Source of the DNA: Cylicocyclus nassatus
Lineage: Eukaryota > Nematoda > Chromadorea > Rhabditida > Strongylidae
Reading direction: 5' to 3'
Length of the DNA stretch: 64,000 bases
Assembly: GCA_958299035.1 (NCBI GenBank)
Contig: CATQJL010000001.1
Location: 107,339,769-107,403,768 of the forward strand
The translations under genes were made by a program, and so were the position numbers. Shown here in pieces: positions 48,001-60,000 of this stretch (the stretch's first letter is position 1; every line of letters begins with the position of its first letter). The notes beneath the pieces were generated by a model that saw only the letters and a program-made list of their open reading frames with translations, was not told the DNA's origin and did not search any database.

Positions 48001-51000
48001 CAAATAGTATCGTTAGGGCTAAGTGCATCGAGAGATCACTTTATGGTTTGCTGAAGGGTAAGGGTAGAGTTAACCTTGCTCTATGCTATAGTTAAATTTA
48101 CCCTGACAAAACCGTTCATGAATCGTTAATCGTTAATCGGGTTTATCGTTTTCTGGGGTAAGTTTTACACTCAAGGGTAGAGCTTACCCTCAGTGTCGTT
48201 GATGAATATGGGTTAATCGCTTTCCGGGGTAAGTTTTACCCTCAAGGGTAGATTAAATCGTCGAGGTTAAGCCTGCTTCATGAATAAGGGTTAAATTTAC
48301 TCTCCAGGGTAAGTTTAACCCGCAGGGTTCGTTGATGAATACTGCCACCTGTGTGTGATGTTGATGTTATTTACAGCCGTTGTTAATGCGTATTGGTTTT
48401 TTCTACAGTATGCATTCCATCTTCAACATTACGTGGATGGTGAGGCACCGTATCGCTTCGCGCTTGCGCTACGTTGCTTTTCTCACCACACCACGCCAAA
48501 CGATGGGTCCGCAACGTGGCACAAACCAGAAACGATGCGGTGCCTCAACAATCCACTCATGCTGAGGCTGGAACTGCACATGCATAGTGTGTATAACTTA
48601 CGTAAACTGATGAAATGTCCTATCTTCTGTACATTTATGATGTGCTTACAATGAGTTATGGACACTTGGAATATTGCCAGATCGCGTCGCGATTAAAATC
48701 GCTTGAAGTATGCCCGGCCCTTAAGATAACCCTTATGTACGAAGTTTGAGCAAGCTCTACGACAAAAAATTTTGGGGCTCGGATACCGAATAGCGCCAAT
48801 CTAATATCGAACTCGTAATCAGCATGCTCGATTACCCCCCCCCCCTGTGCCAACTCCCAGCCCCATAGCCCAAACTTTGCAAAAAATCGATAAAATAGAT
48901 AAAAGTAATGGACGATTCTAAAAACTAATATTATATTCGTAATCAACATACTCGATTACCCCCTGTGCAAACTCCCAGCCCCGTAGGTCAAACTTTGCAA
49001 GAAAATCGATAAAATCGATAAAAGTAATCGATAATCCTGAAAACTAATACTGTGTTCGGTATCCCCATGCTCGATTATCCCCCTGTGCCAACTTCCAGCC
49101 CGTAGGTGAACTCTGCAAAAAAATCGATAAAAATCGATAAAATCGATATCGATCGATGACGAAAAGTAGCCTATGACACCCGCCCCTCCCCAAAGTGTAT
49201 GTGTGCCAAGTTTGGTCCGGATCGGTTCGATAATGGAATTTTCTATTCGGAACATACGTACTTACATACATACAAACAGACAGACATATCGTCTGCACCC
49301 CAGAAAGGTTCCCATAGGTACCACGTCATCTCGCTGCCTTTCGCACTTTTGAACGTGTTAACCTCGGGCACTTCCGTTGAAATCTCAGGAGAAACGTGTC
49401 AAAAAGAGCGGAAGGCAGCGTCTTACCACGTACGCGCGCTGGTTCACATGGGAACCTTTCTGGGGTGCAGACGGTACAGACAAACAAACACTTAGTTTTA
49501 TATATAAGATTATCAGCAGATACCCGTTTCACAAAAGTACCTTAAGGTAAATTCTCAAGGTAAATTTTACCTTGAGAATTTACCTCAAAGTTTAGTATTG
49601 AATGGGTACCTTGAGGTAAATTTTACCTCAGGTACTGTTATTACTGAGAATCCGTATTTATCAAACGGACTGCATTTACCTTGAGGTAAATTCTCAATGC
49701 AACTTCTAACCTTAGCTGGAGGCAAGATTAGAAGGATACCTTTAGAGATCTATAGAATTTCGGAAGCTGGTTTTTTGCATGAGTAATGCAGTAACGTAAA
49801 TTAGGTCACTGTGGCAACTTTGCGAAATTTTGTTACGATTGTTGAGAGTTATGGGGATTGAGCGAGCTTAAGATAAAATTTCAGTCTATATTCTTAGAAA
49901 CTTCATACATTTTGATAAACGCGTGGATGGATGTAGTCATACGCTTTCACAGCATCTTGAGCACCTAGCTGTGTTTAATCATAAAGTCGAAGTTGCTTGA
50001 TGAAACTACTTTGGAAACATCTTCAAAATTATTAGACACTAGCTGGCTTACCCGGCTCCGCCGCATGTTCCGAATAGAAAATTCCATTTCTTAACCGATC
50101 CGGACCAAACTTGGCACACATACACTTCGGGCCCCGGCGGGTGTCACAGCCCACTTTTCGTTATCGATCAATATCGATTTTATCGATTTTTTGCAAAATT
50201 TGAGCTAGGGGGCTGGAATTTGGCAGAGGGGAGTAATCGAGCATGCATGCTCGATTACCCCTCTGCGCCAACTCCCAGCTCCGTAGCTCAAACTTTGCAA
50301 AAATCGATAAAATCGATAAAAGTAATGCACGATTTTAAAAACTAATATTGTATTCGGAATACCCATGCTCACTTACCCCCCTGTGCCAACTCCCAGCTCC
50401 GTAGCTCAAATTTTGCAAAAAATCGATAAAATCGATGTCGATCGATGACGAAGAGTAGCCTATGACACCCGCCGGGGCCCGAAGTGTATGTGTGCTAAGT
50501 TTGGTCCCGATCGGTTCAGAAATGGAATTTTCTATTCGGAACATACGTACACACAGACAGACAGACATACATACATACATACAGACAGACAAACAAACAG
50601 ACATTCAGCTTTATATATAAGAAGATTACGAGATGGTGACGTGTACTGCAACGTAACCCTTGATCCCATTTCCTGACTGGTCATATCGGAATTCAAAATA
50701 TGATTTCACCAAAATGTTTGTATCTCTAATGTACACTGTTCCGCACTCTCGCAGAAAGAAAGAGCTAGTTGTTGAATGCAAAAAATAGATAAATGTTTCT
50801 GATTGAGGAGGAAAGTTTTATCTCAACTCTTCATTTAGGCTCCCGCCAGAGTGCCGAAGCCATGCCAGCGCTACGCCAGCGCCGAGCCAGCGTTTCGATC
50901 GATACACGTGTATTTCGTTCGGGACATCTACCTGCTGAGAACTAGGTCAGCTAGCCCCGCCTCAATGAAATACACGTGTATCGATCGAAACGCTGGCTCG

Positions 51001-54000
51001 GCGCTGGCGTAGCGCTGGCATGGCTTCGGCACTCTGGCGGGAGCCTTACTCACAACGCACACATGTGGGTTTGAATATTCATAGCTTTGAGCAAAAAAAT
51101 ATTCCCTAAACCCCGAAAATGACCCATTACGGAACCGTCTGCACATACATTCAATGACGATGATTTTGAAGCTTTGGAAGTCAAAACTTCACTACTTTTG
51201 GAATAATCGGGTCTGTGTGAACTACAAAGAACTCAGAACGAGGCAAAAAACATTTGGCGGAATTTTGCGCACCATAAAAATTTGCAAAGTACTTGAAAGA
51301 ACATTATCGGTAAAAACCTCATCAAATAAGGCAGGTTTCAACTCAAACCTAAAGTAACTATGAAAAAAACTACTTTGACAACTTGGATGCTTTTGTTAAG
51401 ACTACTCTCTCGACAACTTTGTAAGAAGAACTTTTTCCAGAAAGGTAGGTTTCATTGTTGTAGAAACAATATCACGAATTTGAAATCCAATTTAACTGAA
51501 AGAAACCAACTTCTTGTTGTTAGATAAACACCCTTTGGGCTCGTAATAATTGCTTATATAGACTGTACAGTCTCAAAATCATTGCCTGTAAAACTGTGAA
51601 ACCGATATTTCAACATGTTCCTCGTGAAAATATCACGGAAATACAAAAAAAGCAATTTACTGCAAGTGTGTCATGCCATGCTCCTAATATACGTCAGTCC
51701 TAATCGTCTTGGCCAGAGGTGCGATAGGGGGAGCCAAGTCTCCCCCTACCTTCACTTTTGAGCTGGTACGGGGTGACCACCTTCACTTTTGGAATAAAAA
51801 ATTTTTCGCTGGACGACAAAGAAGGAAAATAAGCAAAACAAACGCAAAAAAGATTATTGAAAGCATGTATTTATGTATACGGCGGCATATATATTTAAAA
51901 TAAAGGTTTTTAGTAAATGGTGTATTTGGAAGTAAAGCTTAGCAAAACTGTACGGATTTTATTAAGCAAATTATGTTATAACGTATAGCGAAGGAAGTAG
52001 GTCGATCCAGGCAGTAACGGCGGAGAACCAGAATTTTGAATATTTGAATAGTGAAAAATCATGCGAAATTTCCACTGTTATAAATCTGTTGTTTGAAGAT
52101 GTCAGCAGTTGCGACTTCATAGGTTTTGAAGAGTAGATGTTGCTCTATCAGCTAGTGAAGGAATCGGGTCGATTTAAGAGATAGTCGTTGAAAACCAGAG
52201 TTCTAAAACTTTACGCCATTTTTGCGTGTTTTTTGACTGTTGAGAGTTAAACTCTTATAAATCTTGAATGTGGAAGTGTATGATGTTGCGACTTCATAGG
52301 TTTTATAGAGTAATGTTTGCCTTATCAGAATATGTCTTGTCCGTTCCGATCCATTGAAACACCTCCGAGATCCAGAGTCATGAAAAAGCAGGTAAAAAAG
52401 AGCTTTTTGAACCTCAACAGCTCATAACTTCTTCAGGATTGCACGAATCATGTTGCGACTTCATAGGTTAGATTCTTCTCGTCAAGAGCTTTCAGATGAT
52501 ATATAATATGTGGGGGTTTCGCGCCTCTTACGGCATATGCCCGGGGGGGGGGGAGACTTTTTAGGCCAAAGTCTCCCCCGGCAGCCTCCAGCCAATACAT
52601 TAAAATGGGCGAGGGGGAGACTTTGGCCTAAAAAGTCTCCCCCCGGTCATAATTCGCAGGAGGCTCTAAACCCCCACATATTATATATCATCTGAAAGCC
52701 CTTGATGAGAGGAATCTAACCTATGAAGTCGCAACATGATTCATGCAGTTCTGAAGAAGTTATGAGCTGTTGAAGTTCAAAAAGCTCTTTTTTACCTGCT
52801 TTTTCATGACTCTGGATCTCGGAGGTGTTTCAATGGATCGGAACGGACAAGACATATTCTGATAAGGCAAACCTTACTCTATAAAACCTATGAAGTCGCA
52901 ACATCATACACTTCCACATTCAAGATTTATAAGAGTTTAACTCTCAACAGTCAAAAAACACGCAAAAATGGCGTAAAGTTTTAGAACTCTGGTTTTCAAC
53001 GACTATCTCTTAAATCGACCAGATTCTTTCACTAGCTGATAGAGCAACATTTACTCTTTGAAACCTATGAAGTCGCAACTGCTGACATCTTCAAACAACA
53101 GATTTATAACAGTGGAAATTTTGCATGATTTTTCACTATTTATTTATTCGAAATTCTGATTCTCGGCCGTTACTGCCTGGATCGATCTACTTTCTTCGCT
53201 GTACGTTATAACAAAATTTGCTTAATAAAATCCGTACAGTCCAACAAACTTCTACTTCCAAATACACCATTTACTAAACACGTCTATTTTAAATTTTTAT
53301 AAATAAAATTTATAGATATTTTTAATATTCATCGTATCTGTGGCCCTAAAGAGGGCCGTTGGGTCGACGTTAGACCTAGAAAGATAGCTCCGTTCGTCCG
53401 TTCTATCCTCCCCCCGCACCTCCCCCCCCCCCCCCCCCGTCGACGTTTTTGGGAGGTGAGTGTCCGACACTACCACCTTCACTTTTGGCCGGCCAGTGGT
53501 AGCTGAAACCACCTTCACTTTTGGGGGACCCGGCTCCCCCTATCGCACCTCTGGTCTTGGCACAGGTAAATCTAACCTTGAGAGAGAGACTTTGATGAAT
53601 ACGAAAATTATACCTCAAAGTATGTACCTTGAGGTACGGCTCAAGGTAAATTGTGTTGCAGTAGGGTTTATTCTAATAACATCCTTTTACTTGGAAGCAG
53701 GGGAGGATGTGTTGAATAAAATGATTTCTTTTTCTAAAGGACGGCCAAATTTGCCGAAAAGAACTCCCAAGTGTCCAAAAGCGCCGAAAAGCATTGAAAG
53801 CGAGCAAAAAAAGGGGCCAAGTAACAGGTAGATAATGCAAAACCAAACAGAGTAAAATTTCAAACCCAAAAACTAAACTTATATAAACTTCTTGAGCACA
53901 ATAAAAAACAGTGATTATAATGTGACCGGCGTGATTATTCAACGATGTTTTGGTAGAAAATGCAATCTTATAACCGAAATCTGCCACTTAAAGGTAGTAG

Positions 54001-57000
54001 ATCGGCAGAATGAGACCGTGGCAAGACAAGGTCATAGGGTAAGAGCCCCCATAATGGAACCTATGGGCCAAAGTTCGATCTTTCTCTGTCACTTCTAACT
54101 CCCGAAATTTCAAAGCGAAAGCAACGCTCATCTCCTGTCTTCTGCGAACCCGCCCACTCCATGGACGAGTGACTTCCACGATCAGAGCGCCAGCCGCAAT
54201 GCTACAAGCATGAGGTCCCGCAACGACTCTGCGTTTTCGCCATGATGGGCTTCGCGTTCACTCGTCCATGGGGTGGGCGGGTTCGGAGAGGACAGGAGAT
54301 GAGCGCTGCTTTCGCTTTGAAATTTCGGGGATTAGAATTGACAGAGAAAGATCGAACTTTGGCCCATAGGTTCCATTATGGGGCTCCTACCCTATGACCT
54401 TGTCTTGGTACGGGTCTCATTCTGCCGACCCACTGCCTTTAAACTGATTGGTATTACATATCAGCTTTTTCGGGCTTTCGCATCCGAAAAGTTTGTCCTT
54501 CCCAGTGGCAGGACCATTCCAAGAATTTATGTTTCAATTCTATTAGGTCGTTTCATAACTTCGTCCTTTTTATTTTTGTCGCCGTTTTTCGATGAGGCGG
54601 TTGGTTTACGGCAAAGTACCTATACCATTGAAAAGAGAAAATCTTGCTCTACAAGAACTGTTGTTCGTTTTTGAAGCAAACTTGAATCCCCTTCTTTTAC
54701 GATTTATCAAAGCAAAATTCTTTGAGAGGCAAAAAGATTTCGGCACCTGCAACTTTCGATCCGTATACGGAGCCACAAGTGGGAATTTTTCGTCTGAAGT
54801 TGTTATGAGTGATGAGAAACAACTGTTTGTGGTACTACGGTGCATATAAAAGTAGTGTCCATATCCAAAGAGACGCTATAAAGAAAGATTAAGCGCACGT
54901 TTACCATGTGTGTAGATGTTTTGTGTTTGACACAATTTGAAGAAGTTCCCACGTGAAAAATTTTTTTGAGAAAGCGTAAAATGTTGGCCAGAGCTTGTAC
55001 TCATACATCTACACCACTTAGAAAAACGCATCCATTCCTCAAGTTCCGATAGGAGAACCGTCACATTGTGTCGCTGAACAACGCGCCAAACTCAAGCGGC
55101 AGTAGTCAAGGACAACAACTATTGGGACTTTGTTCAAACGGTCCTATGCATATTGGCATGCTGCAAATTTATCAGTGTTTCAGTCTTGCTTGCTACTATC
55201 CATCCCGCCTTCCTATCACAGAAACATCTTGCGGAATACGGACCAAATGCGGAAAGTGCAGTTGCCAAAATCGCCAATTTTTGCCTCTCAAAAAACTTTG
55301 CTTTGATAAGTCGTAAAGATTCAAGTTTGCTCCAAAAACGAACAACATCTTGTAGAGCAAAATTTTCTCTTTTCAATGGTATAGGTACCTTGCCGTAAAC
55401 CAACAGCTTCATCGAAAAACGGCGACAAAAATAAAAAGTCGACGAACTTATGAAACGACCTAATGCAATTCTACAATAAAGAGAAACCGGTGTTTTGTGC
55501 ACGAAGCAAATACCTTTTTGAAATGATGTCATCTTTACGACAAATTCACTTGCAAACTTTGGTTCGAATGCAAAGGATTCTACAAAATTACACTGTTGCA
55601 AAGTTAGGCTGAAAGACTTGGCTCCATGTCAGGAGTCACGCCGCGCGCCGCGCCGCTTCGCCGCGAACGTCGCGTCTAGATTTTGTACCCCGCAAAACTG
55701 CCCGGTGCCAAAGTGGCACGGCGCCAGTCTAGGGGGGTGGGGGGTGGGGGCAGATACATGGCTCGTGTCATAAGTAAGACTGCGCCAGGAGTGCTGGCTT
55801 CTGTTTTGCTGACAACGCTTGCGGCATCGCTTCGCGAAAAATTCGCGCCGACCGTGACTCCTGACCGTTCCCCGAAAGACTTTGCGACACCCTGTACATA
55901 TTTCTTCGAGGCCACTGCAACTTGCTATCCTCCGCTTATAAGTTTCGAAAATGAGGTGCAAATTCATGTTTTGTCAAAATATGGGGTTTGAACAAAGAAA
56001 ATGGCCACAAATTCCCTTTGATCTTTTGAGACCTGAGACATTCTCATTTTATCGTGTTCAAGAATGTAAGGGTACTTCGAACCGTCTCCTTGTCAAAACA
56101 TGTCATCTCGGGCCCGAAGGACACAATTAGCAATGAATTTTGTCCCAGCAAAAGTTCTATTGGCAATAAAAAACTTTATGCACCGTTAAGACGTCATAGC
56201 GTGCTCTAAATAAACGTCAGTGTATATCAAGCTGGCAAAGGTAGGATTTACCTCAAGGTACGTTGATGAATACGAATCGCTCAAGGTAGAATTTACCTTG
56301 AGATAAAATTTACCTCAAGGTATACTTACCTCAGGTTTAATGATGAATACGGCCTCTGGATTCACCTTGTGTTCATCGATATTTTCAAAAAAAAAAACTG
56401 TCAAAAATACTCGGATTTTTGGTCTGCTTTTTGTTGACAATGAAGTCGGTCGTAATTATCATAGCGCTTCTTTCAGGCACATCTTTGCTGCACATTATTC
56501 TTATTTACTGAAATCCCAGTTTTACACATCCAAACGCTCGTGAATTTTTCTGAATAAGGAGGCAGACTGAAATCAGCTTGCCTCTAGTGATATGGTGGAC
56601 TCCCAAATACAGAACAAATTCGGCATTCATTGCAATTTTCAACTACAGGCCATTTACAGGGTATTCGTGGCGGGACCATCTGTGTGTTAATCCAATTTCA
56701 AAATATGGCGCTGCACACCATGCCACTCATTCTCCTTTTCCTACTCGCTTTCTATAATGAGGAATTATCGTGGACTCTGAGGTTTCTAAAATGACATCTC
56801 AAGTTCAAAGATTCGATTTCGGCAGCTAATGTCTCAAGTTGTGTTGAAATTGTTGGAATCTACTGATTATACTTTGGGAAATTCGAATTTTTTTCGAATA
56901 TTCGAATATCGAATAATATTCGAAAATCGAAATTCTCGAATATTCGACTATCGAATATTATTCGAAAATTGAAAACTTCGAATATTCGACTATCGAATAT

Positions 57001-60000
57001 TATTCGAAAATCGAAATTTTCGAATATTCGACTATCGAATATTATTCGAAAATGGAAGTTTTCGAATCGAATAATATTCGAATATCGAATACCATTCGAT
57101 ATTCGAATTTCGAATATTATTCGGTTCTCGAATAATACTCGATTTCGAATATCATTCGATTTTCGAATACTATGCGAATAAATTATTCAGTGAGACTACC
57201 TGTGAGAGACCAAAACATCTCAGAATAAATTTTTTCAAGTATAGACATTTTTTTATGTTTCAATTTACAACGAAAAAAAAACGGTTCAGTTGCAGCCCCG
57301 ACAAGAAGATGGGTGCCGATTGTAGCGATGTTAAAGTAGTCCCCCCACCTAAGCGATGACTGATTTTCGGAGCGAAAAAGGGGGCTACCAGGCCTGAAAT
57401 TGGCCCGTAAGTGGCCCGGATCTTGCGGTAGGCTCGTGAGTCGAGATGCATGCAGGGTAGAGACGCAGAGTCGTTGCGGGACCCTGCACTCATGACTGTG
57501 TGTGCTATGCGTTCTCTGGCCTTGCAGTTCGAATTAGCTGTACGGGCGGCATTCGGGCCTGCCGTAAGACGGGCCACTTTAAGAGCAATTTTCAAGTTTA
57601 CCAGAACCTCTTTTTCGCACCGAACTTCGTCACCGCTTAGGTAGGGGTCCAATTTAACATCGCCACAAATTCTCGGACCCCTTTTGGGACGCTGCCTTTA
57701 AGAACCTAAAAGCGTACGTGACAGTTGTAAAGATTTCAAAAATCAAAGAAGATTATTTATCCTCATTGAGAGTTGTGGACTGACATGCAGGGGTCCCAAC
57801 AGTATGTGAATCTGTGGGCTGACATCAACCTAGACTTACAGTTTGAAGCGATGTATCGATGCTTTTCACTGTTGTAAATTACCGTAGGAACACTGAGGAG
57901 GGTTTTGAGATCAAGAGCAGTTTGCCCAAGAATGAGAAACAAAAAGGCCGATCTTACACTAGGCTTCTAAAGGCACTCACTATATAAAGAATTTGCGCTC
58001 AACCGTTACGCCTTTTGCAAATTATGCCAGGTACATCATAACAGATGTTTTCCAACGCTTTTCAAAAAAGAGAATGCACATTTAAAAGGCTTGAAAGCGC
58101 GTGCGTAGTTAAACATACGTAAAATCCTGCTACATAGATTTGAAATCTCTTTTTGTTGGGAAACTCTTTTGGATGTCTCATTTCGCAGTTGCTCTTTATG
58201 CTAAGTTCATACCGTGATAACACAACAAGAAAAACATAGGTGATTTGCTTTCCTATTTGTAAGCTGAAGCCATCCCTACAGGATGTTACTTAAAGGTTGG
58301 CAAAAGACTTCGTGAGAGGTATTAGCAATTAAACACTTTGTACATACCCTTGGGACACCCCGTATATGTTGTGGATATCGAATTTCCGAATATTCGATGC
58401 TTCGAATTTTAGAATAGTCAATTTTCTTATCGAATTTTCGAATATTCGGTGCTCATCGAATATTCGAATATTCCATGGACATCGAATGATCGAATTAATG
58501 ACTATCGAATATTCGACTATCGAATAATATTCGAAAGTTGAGAATTTCGAATATTCAACTTTCGAATAATATTCGAAAATGAAAATTTTCGAATCGACTG
58601 TCGAATATTATTCGAAATCTCAGATTTTCGAATATTCGAATTTTCGAATCATTCGCATTTGAATGATTTATTCGAATAATCGAATAATCATTCGATTCGG
58701 TCCAAAGTATACTACTGATGCCCTGTATTGTATGCACCACGATTAGGGAATGCTAAACGTATATTTAGCTAGCTTTGAATGAAGAAGTGTTATACATATT
58801 ATACAGAATAGTACACATGTACTAGTAGAGGAACAAAATCGCTGATAAGGATTTGAGAAAGCGCATTGTGATTAATAAAGATACTCAGTGGTACAATATA
58901 ACGTACACGACGGAAAGATTGAGCAGAATTGACGGGTGACTCGTGGGAGAAAAGATCAGGAACAAGGTTGTCAAGAAATAGCACATTTCGAGAAATTATA
59001 TAACTTCTAGATGTACAAGATGACATATGTACTTTGACTCCTGATGCAGTTTGTAATAAAGCAAAAGATATATTGTAACACAAATCAACCGTTGACTTGA
59101 TATGCGCTTTTTCTGCGTGATGCAAGGCACAGCCCACCGCTGCAAGGATAGCATGAGGTATATCCTCTATTCGGAATTCAATTCTGGGCCCATATCAAGA
59201 CTCAAAAGTTTAGGTACTAACGGTAGAAACGCAATTACTCCAGATGCGATGTACTCGGCATAAGAACAAAGCAAAATAAACCTCTGATAGACCCATATAA
59301 GCCTCAGAAACCCAAGTGAAAGTTGTGGACTCATAGCAGCCTGGTATTACTACGCAGCAGCATTGGACCTTATCCAAATAATGATCCCAAGATATTGTAC
59401 TCATTAAGGTAATGGGGATCACTGCCCTCCGTTTCACAGTTATTTCCTCTTCCCACCTCTCACTAATACCATCCTGAACATCGCAAGTCGTCTGCATAGG
59501 ATGCTAGTCCATTTCCTTGGGATCCGCGAGTCATTAAAAAGCAGCGAAGGTTCCTTCATTAGTTAGTAGAAAACCTGTATTACTAGGCGGCGATGCTTAA
59601 AAACACCATTTCGCATAGGTGGATAGCTTTGGAAACTTCAGAATCAGCATCCTTGAATGCAAGAATGCACTGCTGCTAGAGCAACCTCTAATTGGCTGAA
59701 ACACACAAGGTCCCGCCACGAATACTCTGTAAATGACCGCGGGATACCGTAGTTGAAAGTTGCAACGACTGTCAAACCTGTTTTGTCTCCCAGATTCCTA
59801 TAGAGGCGGTTGCGGACTTCTGATAACTTGAATGTTAAACCTCCACGTTGAAGCGTTACTTTTCGTACTATCTCGTTATCAAAGACCGCAACGCTTAAAG
59901 CTATCATGAGTCCGCCCCAACACGACGGGAGCATCTTCCCGCTCAATCGACACGCATTCTTCCCATGTTAGAAAATGTGTTAGAAGTTTTGGGAAAAGTG

